From NCBI GenBank assembly GCA_039025855.1, contig JBCCNL010000018.1, forward strand, positions 1 to 64,000: a stretch of DNA of 64,000 nucleotides, in the 5' to 3' direction. Below, piece by piece: positions 26,246 through 34,317 of this stretch (positions within the stretch are counted from its first letter, which is position 1; every line of letters begins with the position of its first letter). Source of the stretch: JBCCOW01 sp039025855 (GTDB lineage Bacteria; Planctomycetota; Phycisphaerae; Phycisphaerales; Phycisphaeraceae). The translations under genes were made by a program, and so were the position numbers. Under the pieces are notes generated by a model that was given only the letters and a program-made list of their open reading frames with translations, was not told where the DNA came from and searched no databases.

Positions 26246-27064
26246 GTGCTGAGGTGTTGCCTGCTGGCGGTTCTGTGGATGGGTTTGAGTGGGTGTATCG
26301 CGGGGACGCCGAAGGTGCCGGAGGGGGCGGCGCTTCCGGCGTATAGCGATGAGCCGTACGCGAAGGTGTTGTCGGTGGTGGTGAAGGGTGAGGACGGGTT
26401 GGTGGACTACCACGCGTTTGCGGACGACCCGGCGTTGGAGCGGGAGTTGGATGTGTATATGAATGCGTTGGCGCGGTTTGGGCCGGACGAGTCGCCGGAG
26501 GCGTTCCCGACGGCGGAGCATGAGTTGGCGTATTACCTGAACGCGTACAACGCGGCGATGATCCGGCTGTGGCTGGACAAGGGTGGCGCGGAGGCCCCCC
26601 CGAGCCGGAAGGTGAACTGGTTGGCGTGGTTTATTTCGGAGGGGTTCAGGATTGATGGCGGCGGGGTCACGCTGGACCACTTGGAGCAGCGGGTGATTCG
26701 GCCGAGGTATCCGGACGGGCGGATTCACTTTGCGTTGATCTGTGGGGCGTTGTCGTGTCCGCCGTTGTTGGACGAGCCGTACCGTGCGGAGCGGTTGGGT
26801 GAGCAGATGGATGCTATTGGTCGGGCGTGGATGAATCAGCCGGACGGTCTGCGGATGGAGGGGGATACCGCGGTGATGTCGCGGATCATGAAGTGGTATC
26901 GGCGGGACTTCGATGAGATGGGCGGGCTGCGTGGGGTGGTGGAGCGTTACGCGGCTGAACCGCTGCGGAGTGAGGCGCTGCAAGCGATCGATGCAGGCCG
27001 CCTAAAGTTCATGCCGTATGACTGGACGATTAACCTGGCGGTGGACGGAGACGGGCCTGGATGA
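26246..27064 (+). CDS. DUF547 lipoprotein
   Basis: This 272-residue protein has a lipobox LSGC (about residues 14-17) after a short signal, so it is probably membrane-anchored. The DUF547 core is clear: YHAFADDPALE, ELAYYLNAYNAAMIRLWL (about residue 95), FRIDGGGVTLDHLEQRVIRP, then HFALICGALSCPPLLDEPY. The biochemical role of DUF547 is unknown; it has a papain-like fold resemblance in some descriptions. The start is GTG with AAGAAGAGG just upstream. It overlaps the glycosyltransferase gene by 4 bp (ATGA), implying translational coupling. Confidence 0.85.
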   Translation: MLRCCLLAVLWMGLSGCIAGTPKVPEGAALPAYSDEPYAKVLSVVVKGEDGLVDYHAFADDPALERELDVYMNALARFGPDESPEAFPTAEHELAYYLNAYNAAMIRLWLDKGGAEAPPSRKVNWLAWFISEGFRIDGGGVTLDHLEQRVIRPRYPDGRIHFALICGALSCPPLLDEPYRAERLGEQMDAIGRAWMNQPDGLRMEGDTAVMSRIMKWYRRDFDEMGGLRGVVERYAAEPLRSEALQAIDAGRLKFMPYDWTINLAVDGDGPG

Positions 27065-27825
27065 GTGAAGGCGCGTTGGAGGTGTTGGACGCGTCGGATT
27101 GGTTGGGGGTGGTGGTGCCGGCCAGGAACGAGGCGGCGGCGTTGCCGGCGTTGATGGAGCGGCTGCGGGGGTTGCTGGGTGAGGGCGCCGCGGTGGTGGT
27201 GGCGGACAGCGGGTCGGTGGATGGGACGGCGGGGGTGGCGTCGGCGTTGGGGGCCCGGGTGGTTCGGGTGGATGGTGAGCGTGGTCGGGGTGGTGCGTTG
27301 CGTGCGGGGGTGGCGGAGCTTGAGCGTTGGCGGCCGGGGCTGGGGGTGGTGTGGTTGGTGCATGCGGACAGCGTACCGCCGGGGGATGCAGTGGAGCGGA
27401 TGGCGGCGGCGCTGGGCGAGCCGGGCGTGGTGGGCGGGGCTTTTCGGATGCGGTTTGTCTTGGAGGGGTGTACGTGGTGGGAGCGGCGGGTGCTGCGTTT
27501 TGTGGCGTGGGCGAACTATCAGCGGTACCGGGTGACGGGCGGGTATTTCGGCGACCAGGGGCAGTTTGCGCGGCTGGAGGCGTTGGCAGCGATCGGTGGG
27601 GTGCCGGACCTGCCGTTGTTTGAAGACCTGGTGATGTCGGAGAGGCTGGCGAGTGCGGGTCGGTGCGTGTTGATTGAGTCGGTGATGAAGACGAGCCCGC
27701 GGCGGTTTCTGGAGCGTGGTCCGGTGCGTCAGGGGCTGACGGACTGGTGGATGCTGCTTCGGCGGTGGCTGGGTTGGGGGGTGGGTCGCGGTGCGGTGGA
27801 GCGTTACAACGCGGTGAATGGGTGA
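27061..27825 (+). CDS. Family 2 glycosyltransferase, TIGR04283-like
   Basis: This 254-residue GT-A enzyme has VVVPARNEAAALPAL (about residue 17), VVADSGSVDGTAGVA, the metal-binding DxD-type WLVHADSVPP (about 101), then GGAFRMRF, YFGDQGQFARLEALAAIGGV and LPLFEDLVMSERL. The HAD and GDQG/FED pattern matches the glycosyltransferases often called arsenosugar-type (TIGR04283), which also occur widely without arsenic genes. No arsM/arsS-like gene is in the window. It is coupled to the DUF547 lipoprotein gene, so the product may act at the cell envelope. The donor and acceptor are unknown. Confidence 0.78.
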   Translation: MSEGALEVLDASDWLGVVVPARNEAAALPALMERLRGLLGEGAAVVVADSGSVDGTAGVASALGARVVRVDGERGRGGALRAGVAELERWRPGLGVVWLVHADSVPPGDAVERMAAALGEPGVVGGAFRMRFVLEGCTWWERRVLRFVAWANYQRYRVTGGYFGDQGQFARLEALAAIGGVPDLPLFEDLVMSERLASAGRCVLIESVMKTSPRRFLERGPVRQGLTDWWMLLRRWLGWGVGRGAVERYNAVNG

Positions 27826-27842
27826 AGCGGGGTGTGGTGGGT

Positions 27843-30122
27843 TTATCCGATGAGGTCGGAGCCTTGGAGTTCGGGGGCGGACTCGCCCTGGATGATGACG
27901 GGGTCGATCTGGCCTTCGATGGAGACGCGGCCGCGGTCGTCGACGACGCAGACGGGGATCTTGCCGGCCTTCCAGTCGGCGAGGGGGAGCAGGGGCCAGC
28001 GCTGCGGGAGGGAGCGGTCGGGGTCGACGGTGATGTAGGTGCCTTGGGAGCCGGGGGCGAGTCGGTCGATGACGAGGGTGGGTGAGGCGAGGTAGTAGCC
28101 GATGGCGGTGATGCCGCGGGGGTAGTGGCAGAGGAAGTTGTTGACGTAGGTGTCGCAGAAGCCCAGGGACTGCTGGTGGGTGTTGGACATCAGCTGGAGG
28201 TCCCAGTACTGGGCGGCGGAGGAGGGGCCCTTGAGGTCGAGGTAACGGGCGAGCATGTCGCGCCAGAGGTTCTGGGAGATGCGGAGGTTTTCGACCTGAG
28301 CGGAGGTGTGTCCGTCGCCGTAGCGGGACTGGTTTTCGCGGTCTGCGGCGAGGACGTCTTTGCGGAGCCGGTCGGTGTGGAGGATGGGGGGCCGACCGAT
28401 CATGAGGGGGAGCAGGAGGCCGTTGCCGGTGTAGATGGAGTAGGCGTCCCAGCCTTCGAGGGTGTCGAAGGGCAGGGGGAGGCCGGTGTTGGGGTCGAGG
28501 AGCCCGATGGCGGAGCGGTCGGCGGTGACGGCGTAGTGGTCGCCGAGCCAGGCGGCGTCTTCGATTTTGGGGGCGTCGGCGTCGATCTGGGCTTCGCAGC
28601 GTTTGGCGAAGGGGGCGTATTCGGCGTCGTCGGAGAGGGCGAGGAGGCCGGCGGCGGCGCGGAGGGCGGCGAGGCGTTTGACGGCGAGGTAGGTCTGCTT
28701 GCGGGCGAACTGGCAGGCGGGGGAAGCGTCGGCGAGGGTGTTGGCGGTGCCCTCGGTGGGGAAGCCGGTGCCTTCGCGGTCGGTCCAGAGGAGGTAGGCG
28801 GCGAGTCGTCGGACCAGGTGGGGCAGCCGGAGGGGCAGGGCCTTGTCGCCGGTCCAGTGGGCGTAGGTGTGGAGGAGCAGTAGGAAGTTGGCGGACTCCT
28901 CGACGGGCATCGGGTGGGGGTAGTCGGGTTCGAGGGCGATGGGCCCGGCCCCGGTGTCGTGTGCGAGGTAGGCGCCGCCGGAGGGTTCGTGGGGGACGAG
29001 GAAGCGGGTCCACTGTTCGAGTTGGAGGCGGAGGAGTTTGGGCCAGAGCGCGAGGTAGAGCAGGGCGACGTTGTATTCGACGTCGACGGTGGAGTGGAAG
29101 AAGCTGGCACCCTCCCAGACGGAGAACCAGGGCTCGCGGGTGCCGCGGGGTTTGGGGTCGGTGGGGTTGCGGGTGGCTTCGGTGGTGCACCACCAGGTGT
29201 TGGCGAGGTAGGACTGCCAGGACTGGTTGAGCAGGTGGGTCTGGGCGACGTCGAGCGGGGCCTGCTCGATGAGCTTCTCGAAGCGTCTCGAGTGCATGAG
29301 CCGGTCGTCGCGGGAGCGGACGGCGTCGTCCATCACGGCGTCGAGGGAGTCGTATTGGTCGGAGTAAAGGAACCGCGCGTCGGCGGGGCCGTCGGCGGAC
29401 TTGACGCGGAGGACGGGGTCGTTGACGAAGGCGCCCCAGGTGAGCCGCCATTTGATGCCCGAGCCGATCTCGGTGACGGGGAGTTCGAGGGCGAGCCCGT
29501 CGCCCTCGGGCAGGGCCTGGGTGTCGGGGTTGAGCGAGAGCAGGCGTTCCTGGACGTCGACGGTGCGTTGGGCGAATTCGTGGTTGAACTCGTCGTGGGT
29601 GGGGTGGCGGTAGACGTTCTTGGGGGTGAGGGTGTTTTGGTAACGCAGGTCGAGGGCGGAGCCGTCGGCGGTGATGACGGTGTCGGGCCGTTTGAGTCGG
29701 AGGACGGCGGTGACGCTGCGGGGGTTCTTGTCGGGCGGGCGGTGCCAGCGGTAGTTGTCGATGGGGCTGACGCGGAGCTCGAGGTAGAACACGGGCATGG
29801 TGCACAGCGGCTCGTCCTGGGGGTAGAAGACGCTGTGGATGTTGAACTCGAAGCGGAGGGCGTATTCGGCGCAGTGGGCGCGCCAGGTGACGGAGTTGAA
29901 GCGGTCGAAGAGCTCGGGGTTGTCGAGCGGGACGGTGTCGGGGTCCTGGGTGAAGGGCAGGGCGCGGGTCTGTCCGTCGGGGGTCTTGATGCCGACGAGC
30001 AGGTCGAGGGGCTGGTCGAGGAACCGGCCGAGCGCGGAGTGTCGGACCTGGTTGCGGTAGGGCTCGAAGAGCAGGCCGAAGCGGCTGCCGAGCCGGGCGA
30101 TTTGCCAGGTCATCACCTGCAT
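27843..30122 (-). CDS. Six-hairpin glycosidase-like protein (DUF4965/GH52-like)
   Basis: This 759-residue protein has an N-terminal beta-rich domain (about residues 1-270) and a C-terminal (alpha/alpha)6 domain. Recognisable parts are EPWFSVWEGASFFHSTVDVEYN (two stretches around residue 340), AYLAHDTGAG, the very characteristic HPMPVEESANFLLLLHTYA (about 400), and KQTYLAVKRLAALRAAAGLL. These fit the glutaminase/DUF4965 and GH52 beta-xylosidase superfamily. The WEG glutamate aligns with the GH52 nucleophile, but I am not certain of the family. No signal peptide is present. TATCAT lies 6 nt before the ATG. The substrate is probably a glycan. Confidence 0.6.
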   Translation of the reverse strand: MQVMTWQIARLGSRFGLLFEPYRNQVRHSALGRFLDQPLDLLVGIKTPDGQTRALPFTQDPDTVPLDNPELFDRFNSVTWRAHCAEYALRFEFNIHSVFYPQDEPLCTMPVFYLELRVSPIDNYRWHRPPDKNPRSVTAVLRLKRPDTVITADGSALDLRYQNTLTPKNVYRHPTHDEFNHEFAQRTVDVQERLLSLNPDTQALPEGDGLALELPVTEIGSGIKWRLTWGAFVNDPVLRVKSADGPADARFLYSDQYDSLDAVMDDAVRSRDDRLMHSRRFEKLIEQAPLDVAQTHLLNQSWQSYLANTWWCTTEATRNPTDPKPRGTREPWFSVWEGASFFHSTVDVEYNVALLYLALWPKLLRLQLEQWTRFLVPHEPSGGAYLAHDTGAGPIALEPDYPHPMPVEESANFLLLLHTYAHWTGDKALPLRLPHLVRRLAAYLLWTDREGTGFPTEGTANTLADASPACQFARKQTYLAVKRLAALRAAAGLLALSDDAEYAPFAKRCEAQIDADAPKIEDAAWLGDHYAVTADRSAIGLLDPNTGLPLPFDTLEGWDAYSIYTGNGLLLPLMIGRPPILHTDRLRKDVLAADRENQSRYGDGHTSAQVENLRISQNLWRDMLARYLDLKGPSSAAQYWDLQLMSNTHQQSLGFCDTYVNNFLCHYPRGITAIGYYLASPTLVIDRLAPGSQGTYITVDPDRSLPQRWPLLPLADWKAGKIPVCVVDDRGRVSIEGQIDPVIIQGESAPELQGSDLIG

Positions 30123-30128
30123 GGGGGG

Positions 30129-30134
30129 ATGATA
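30129..30134 (-). promoter_or_regulatory. -10-like element TATCAT
   Basis: It lies 6 nt before the ATG at 30122. Confidence 0.55.
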
Positions 30135-30143
30135 CGGGCGGGA

Positions 30144-30171
30144 GGAGTAGGGAGTAAGGAGTAAGGAGTAA
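30144..30171 (+). repeat. Tandem heptamer GGAGTAA, four copies
   Basis: One GGAGTAG followed by three perfect GGAGTAA units lies in the gap between the glycosidase-like gene and the cysteine desulfurase gene. It is upstream of the -10 of the former. Confidence 0.7.
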
Positions 30172-30219
30172 GTGAGTTTTTCCGCGTTCCGCTCGGGTGA
30201 CTACGCCCATGTGCCCGGG

Positions 30220-31443
30220 TCATACGGGGAGGGTTTGGCGGAGTTTTTGGACGACGGTGATGAGGTGGTCGCGGGCGGTGTTAAGGTCGTCTTGGGTGGT
30301 GTATCGGGAGAGGGAGAAGCGGGCGGAGCCGTGGGCGACGGGTTCGGGGAGGCCCATGGCGAGGAGGACGGGTGAGGGTTCGAGCGAGCCGGAGGAGCAG
30401 GCGGCGCCGGCGGAGGCGCAGACGCCGCGTTCGCTGAGCCCGATGAGGATCGCTTCGGCTTCGAGGCCGGGGAAGGCGAGGTTGGAGGTGTTCCAGAGGC
30501 GGGGTGCGTCGTGGCTGTTGATGACGGTGTCGGGGAGGGCGTTGCAGACCTGCTGCTCGAAGGCATCGCGGAGGGCTTGGAGTTCGGCGATGCGGTCGGT
30601 GTCTTGGAGGAAATCGGCGGCGCGTTGGGCGGCGACGCCGAAGCCGAGGATGGCGGGGGTGTTTTCGGTGCCGCCGCGGAGTTCGCGTTCCTGGGGGCCG
30701 CCGCGTTGTTGAGGTGTGGGCCGGAAGGTGGACTTTTTGTAGAGGGCCCCGACGCCTTTGGGACCGTGGAGTTTGTGGGCGGCGCAGGTGAGGGCATCGA
30801 GGGGGAGGGTGCTGAGGTCGACGGGGAGCTTGCCGACGGCCTGGGTGGCGTCGGTGTGGAAGGCGAGGCGTGGGCGCGGCTGGCCTGCGGGGGTGTCGGC
30901 GATGAGCTGCTTTTTGGCGGTGGCGAAGGCGTGGGCGAGGTCGTGGATGGGCTGGATGACGCCGGTCTCGTTGTTGGCCCACTGGAGGGAGACGAGCGTG
31001 GTGGTGCCGGGCTTGGCGTAGGCGTGCAGGGCGTCGGTGAGGTGGGCGGGGTCGACGCGGCCGGCGGGATCGACGGGGAGGTGGACGGTCTGGATGCCGA
31101 GGGTTTGGAGGGCCTCGGCGGGCTCGCGGATGGCGGAGTGTTCGACCTTGCTGGTGATGAGTGTGGGGCGTGGGGCGTCGGTGTTTGGGGTGGGTGACTC
31201 GAGGAAGCCGCGGAGGGCGAGGTTGTTGGACTCGGTGCCGCCGGAGGTGAAGATGATCTCGCGGGGCTTGGCACCGAGGAGGTCGGCGACGGCCTGTCGG
31301 GCGAGTTCGATCTGCTGGCGGGCGGTTTGGCCCGGGCGGTGGACGGAGGACGGGTTGGCCCAGAGGTTGCGTTGGGCGTGGTCCATGGCGTCGAGGACCG
31401 CGGGGTCGGGGGCGGTGGTCGCGTTGTTGTCGAGGTAGGGCAT
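30220..31443 (-). CDS. Cysteine desulfurase (NifS/IscS family)
   Basis: This 407-residue pyridoxal-phosphate enzyme takes sulfur from cysteine to supply Fe-S clusters and thio-modifications. It opens YLDNNATT, shows FTSGGTESNNLAL (about residue 68), the cofactor lysine in AAHKLHGPKGVG (about 219), and the active-site loop GAACSSGSLEPS (about 346), whose Cys carries the persulfide. The long class I-type loop (SSGSLEPS) puts it with IscS/NifS rather than SufS. No iscU or regulator gene is adjacent; the YraN gene follows upstream in the same direction, about 100 bp away. Confidence 0.9.
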   Translation of the reverse strand: MPYLDNNATTAPDPAVLDAMDHAQRNLWANPSSVHRPGQTARQQIELARQAVADLLGAKPREIIFTSGGTESNNLALRGFLESPTPNTDAPRPTLITSKVEHSAIREPAEALQTLGIQTVHLPVDPAGRVDPAHLTDALHAYAKPGTTTLVSLQWANNETGVIQPIHDLAHAFATAKKQLIADTPAGQPRPRLAFHTDATQAVGKLPVDLSTLPLDALTCAAHKLHGPKGVGALYKKSTFRPTPQQRGGPQERELRGGTENTPAILGFGVAAQRAADFLQDTDRIAELQALRDAFEQQVCNALPDTVINSHDAPRLWNTSNLAFPGLEAEAILIGLSERGVCASAGAACSSGSLEPSPVLLAMGLPEPVAHGSARFSLSRYTTQDDLNTARDHLITVVQKLRQTLPV

Positions 31444-31451
31444 GGGGAGTT

Positions 31452-31478
31452 GCTAGCAGCTAGAGCCTAGGCGCTAGG
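31452..31478. repeat. CTAG-rich degenerate repeat
   Basis: The sequence GCTAGCAGCTAGAGCCTAGG continues with CGCTAGG. Its reverse complement resembles the run at 37828-37864. Confidence 0.5.
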
Positions 31479-31525
31479 TCGGTTGGCCACGGGGTTGGTG
31501 TGGTCGGGTGTGGTCGGGTGGGCGT

Positions 31526-31552
31526 CCGCGACCACCGGTCGCGGCTTTATAG
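31526..31552 (+). repeat. REP-like hairpin, GCTTTATAG tail, supplying the yraN stop codon
   Basis: The stem is CCGCGACC/GGTCGCGG with loop ACC and tail CTTTATAG. The TTA in the tail is the TAA stop of the minus-strand YraN gene. Confidence 0.8.
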
Positions 31553-31999
31553 GTGGGACTCGAAAGCGGCGGGATGGTGGCGGATCATGGGCTTGTGGGG
31601 TTTGGGGGGCAGGTCGATACCGACGACGTCGAAGCGCCAGGGGCGGTTGGTCCATTGGTGCTGGCGGGCGAGCTGGGCGGCGAGGGCGGTGAGTCGGCGT
31701 TGCTTTTGGGGCGTGACGCGCCACTCGGGGAGAAGGTCGGTTGCGGCGGGTGAGGCATCAGGGACTTCGCGGGCCTTGACCTCAACAAGGACGAGGGTGC
31801 GCTGGTCGGGGTCAAGGGTGAGGAGGTCGACTTCGCCGAAGCGGTTGCGGGCGTTGCGTTGGAGGATGCGGTAGCCCCGGCGTTTGAGGAAGCGGGCGAC
31901 GATCGCCTCGCCGCGGGGGCCGGTGGGTTGGCCGGGGCGGGTGAGACGGGTGGGGCGGGTGGGGAAGAGGCGGTCGGTGAGACGCGACCAGATTGGCAT
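31547..31999 (-). CDS. YraN family (UPF0102) endonuclease-like protein
   Basis: This 150-residue protein has the restriction-endonuclease-like core of the UPF0102/YraN family: GEAIVARFLKRRGYRILQRN, RFGEVDLLTLDPDQRTLVLVEVKA with the Asp and Glu-x-Lys metal motif, then WRFDVVGIDLP. Members are thought to act in DNA or Holliday-junction-related processing, but this is not established. The start at 31999 (MPIWSRLTDRLFP) was chosen because the upstream frame is a shadow of the next gene. It begins 17 bp after the stop of the peptidyl-prolyl isomerase gene, so the two are probably co-transcribed. Its stop codon lies in a hairpin repeat. Confidence 0.83.
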   Translation of the reverse strand: MPIWSRLTDRLFPTRPTRLTRPGQPTGPRGEAIVARFLKRRGYRILQRNARNRFGEVDLLTLDPDQRTLVLVEVKAREVPDASPAATDLLPEWRVTPQKQRRLTALAAQLARQHQWTNRPWRFDVVGIDLPPKPHKPMIRHHPAAFESHL

Positions 32000-32015
32000 G
32001 CGGTGGGGAGGGGGA

Positions 32016-33311
32016 TTAGACGCCGGGGAGGTGGCGCTTGACGGCGATGGTGAGCAGGCGTTCGGCCATTTCGTAGGGGTTGGTGTAGATGCCGTTGCGG
32101 AAGAGATCGCGGCGGTAGGCGGTGGTGGCGGCGCGGATCTGGGCTTGACGGAGGGCCTGTTCGATCTCGAGTTGGGCGTCTTTGAGGGGTCTTTGGTCGG
32201 CGGGCTGGATGTCGGTGACCTGGACGAAGTAGTGCATGCCGCCGTCCTGGAAGGGGCCGGCGTGCTCGTTGAGGGCAAGGGCGAAGGCGGCGTCGGCGGT
32301 GGCTTTGGAGCCAAGGTCTTCGGGGGTGATGGGTTTGTCGAAGGCCTCGCCGGCGGTGGCGGCGAAGAGGTTGCCGGGGTGGGCGGCGACCTCGGTGAAG
32401 GGCTCGCCGCCGGCGAGTCGGCTGGCGACCTCGTCGCGGTCGGTGCCGCGGGTCAGGACGATCAGTCGGATGTCGCGGCGTTCGGGTCGGTTGTAGCGGT
32501 CGTAGTTGTCGGCGTAGTAGCGTTCGATGTCGCGTCGGGTGACGTTGATTTTGGGGCGGACGACGCGGGCGGCGTAGACGTTGATCAGCTGCTGCTCACG
32601 GAAGTTGACGAGGGTTTGGCGGAGGCCGATGCCGGTGTCGCGGACGAGGTTGGCCTCGGCGAGGGCGGCGGACCCCATGCCGTGCTGGCGGACGAGTTCC
32701 TGCCTGCGGCTCTCGACGAGGTCCCGGACGCGGGTGAGCTGCTGGGCATTGAGGTCCTGGGTGGCGGCACCGACGATGAGCCGCTGCATGATGATGGACT
32801 GGAGGCGTTCAGCGATGGCCTTGGCGGCGGGCTGACGGAAGGCGTTGTTGGGGTATTGACGAGCCAGGGCGGCGAGGCGGTCGTCGATGGGGTCGAGGAT
32901 TTCGTGGGCGTAGACGGGCCGGCCGTTGATCTGGCCGACCAGGGCGTCGAGCGGGACGGGCTCAGAGCTCGGGTCCGCGGTGGTGTTAGCGACGGGGTTG
33001 GTCGGGTTGACGGGATCAGACGGGGCGGTGGGCTCGGCGGCGGCGGTGGCGGGGACCGTGGGCGTATCGGCGGGTGCAGGGGCTGTGACTGTGTTGGAAT
33101 CGGTCGGGGTGGCGGGCCGCTCGGTAACGGCGACGGCGACGGCGTCGGTGTCGATGAACTGCTGCGGATCGACGGCTTCGGTGCGGGTCGTGCCGGGCAT
33201 GCTGCAGCCGATGGGCAGCAGACCGGTGAGGATCACCGCCAGAACGGCGATCACTGGGCGTCGGTGAGAGCGATCGCGGGGGATGGGAACGGCCTGTTTG
33301 CGAAGATTCAT
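32016..33311 (-). CDS. Parvulin/SurA-like peptidyl-prolyl isomerase lipoprotein
   Basis: This 431-residue envelope lipoprotein has lipobox LPIGC near residues 32-36. A Thr/Pro/Ala-rich linker of about 90 residues follows. A SurA/trigger-factor-like helical domain (about 125-270) starts GQINGRPVYAHEILDPIDDR. A parvulin-like domain follows (RRDIRLIVLTRGTDRDEVA to MHYFVQVTDI). Such proteins help fold or shepherd exported proteins. Isomerase activity is uncertain because the parvulin part is divergent. Two in-frame ATGs exist; 33311 leaves 9 nt to TACACT, while 33317 would leave only 3. The YraN gene follows in the same operon. Confidence 0.75.
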   Translation of the reverse strand: MNLRKQAVPIPRDRSHRRPVIAVLAVILTGLLPIGCSMPGTTRTEAVDPQQFIDTDAVAVAVTERPATPTDSNTVTAPAPADTPTVPATAAAEPTAPSDPVNPTNPVANTTADPSSEPVPLDALVGQINGRPVYAHEILDPIDDRLAALARQYPNNAFRQPAAKAIAERLQSIIMQRLIVGAATQDLNAQQLTRVRDLVESRRQELVRQHGMGSAALAEANLVRDTGIGLRQTLVNFREQQLINVYAARVVRPKINVTRRDIERYYADNYDRYNRPERRDIRLIVLTRGTDRDEVASRLAGGEPFTEVAAHPGNLFAATAGEAFDKPITPEDLGSKATADAAFALALNEHAGPFQDGGMHYFVQVTDIQPADQRPLKDAQLEIEQALRQAQIRAATTAYRRDLFRNGIYTNPYEMAERLLTIAVKRHLPGV

Positions 33312-33320
33312 AGCCATACC

Positions 33321-33326
33321 AGTGTA
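33321..33326 (-). promoter_or_regulatory. -10-like element TACACT
   Basis: It lies 9 nt before the ATG at 33311. Confidence 0.45.
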
Positions 33327-33345
33327 ATCGGCGGTTGCGGGCCCG

Positions 33346-34218
33346 CTAGGCCATAGACGCTGTTTTCTGCCAGTGCTTCCGCATCATCCGGGCTGAGAAG
33401 CCGGGCCAGAGGGTGCCGAGCGCCATCATCCAGCGGGCCATGCCGAGTGGCCAGACCTCGGGTTTGGGCCGGCGGACGGCTTTAAAGATGGCTCGGGCGA
33501 CCTGTTCGGGGGTCTGTTCGAGGACGCCGGGCGTGTTGGTTTTGTTGCCGTTCTCAGTGGTGGAAGACGCGGCCACGTCGAAGAACGCGGTCTTGGTCCC
33601 GACCGGATGCACGGTGGTGACGGACATGCCGTAGCCGCCGTCCTTGAGCCGTCGGCCCATCCGCCCGCCGCTCCGCTCCGCCCGCAGCGCGCCCGCCAGC
33701 AGGTCTTGCGCCCCCTTAGTGGCGCTGTAGGGGCCAAACCCGGGCAGCCCGACTTCGGACGCCGCCGAGCTGCAGACCAGCACATGCCGGAGCCCGTCGC
33801 CGGTCGCTTCGAGCCGCGGCACGCCGTACCGCAGGGTATGCACAGTGCCCCAGTAGTTGACCTCGAAGAGTTCGCGGTGTTCGGCTTCACTGTGTTCCAG
33901 CACGGGCTTGTTGATGCCATAGCCCGCGTTGGCGAACAGCACATCCGCCCGGCCCAGCGCGTCCCACGCATCGCCGAGCCAGGCCTTGACGTCCTCGGGC
34001 TTGGCGACGTTGCCGCTGAAGAAGTGCACCCGCACACGCTGGCCCGCCGCCTTTGCCTGTTCCGAGACTTCCGCCGCCACTTCCTTGAGTTTGTCGATCC
34101 GCCGAGCCATGAGGCTCACGTGCATCCCCTGCCGGGCCGCCTCGACCGCCGTGGCCGCGCCGATCCCCGAGCTGCCCCCGGTCACCAGCATCGTCTTGCC
34201 CACAAGCTCACGCGCCAT
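33346..34218 (-). CDS. Short-chain dehydrogenase/reductase (SDR)
   Basis: This 290-residue classical SDR has the NAD(P) motif TGGSSGIGAATA (about residue 12), NAG in FANAGYG, the catalytic Ser in VCSSAAS and the Tyr-Lys pair in GPYSATKGAQ. The C-terminal 45 residues are basic and hydrophobic (MGMARWMMALGTLWPGFSAR), which suggests membrane association, as in ketosphinganine-reductase-like SDRs; that reading is tentative. The start at 34218 has TATGCT 6 nt upstream and a good family start (MARELVGKTM). The change from G-rich to C-rich plus strand occurs within or next to this gene. Confidence 0.82.
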   Translation of the reverse strand: MARELVGKTMLVTGGSSGIGAATAVEAARQGMHVSLMARRIDKLKEVAAEVSEQAKAAGQRVRVHFFSGNVAKPEDVKAWLGDAWDALGRADVLFANAGYGINKPVLEHSEAEHRELFEVNYWGTVHTLRYGVPRLEATGDGLRHVLVCSSAASEVGLPGFGPYSATKGAQDLLAGALRAERSGGRMGRRLKDGGYGMSVTTVHPVGTKTAFFDVAASSTTENGNKTNTPGVLEQTPEQVARAIFKAVRRPKPEVWPLGMARWMMALGTLWPGFSARMMRKHWQKTASMA

Positions 34219-34224
34219 CCCCGC

Positions 34225-34230
34225 AGCATA
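34225..34230 (-). promoter_or_regulatory. -10-like element TATGCT
   Basis: It lies 6 nt before the ATG at 34218. Confidence 0.5.
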
Positions 34231-34317
34231 CCGGCCGGGACCGATCCGATACGCTGACTTGGTCTCCGCCCGACCTTCCGCTCGCAACCCGCCCCACCCC
34301 CCTACCGCTCAACCGCC

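Noticed and set aside
27061..27825. Arsenosugar biosynthesis gene
   Set aside because: The sequence matches that glycosyltransferase type, but no arsenite methyltransferase or ArsS-like radical SAM gene is nearby.
26947..30210. A minus-strand frame open for about 1,087 codons, and similar long frames opposite or across other genes (for example 5777-7603 plus, 13002-14081 plus, 47920-49167 minus)
   Set aside because: Their translations are Arg/Pro- or Gly/Val/Glu-rich without domains and overlap genes with clear homology. They result from the high GC content, which removes stop codons.
33300..33700. GC-skew switch as a replication origin or terminus
   Set aside because: No dnaA/dnaN genes, DnaA-box cluster or dif-like site is seen, and the skew flips several times within 64 kb, so a single origin or terminus does not explain it.
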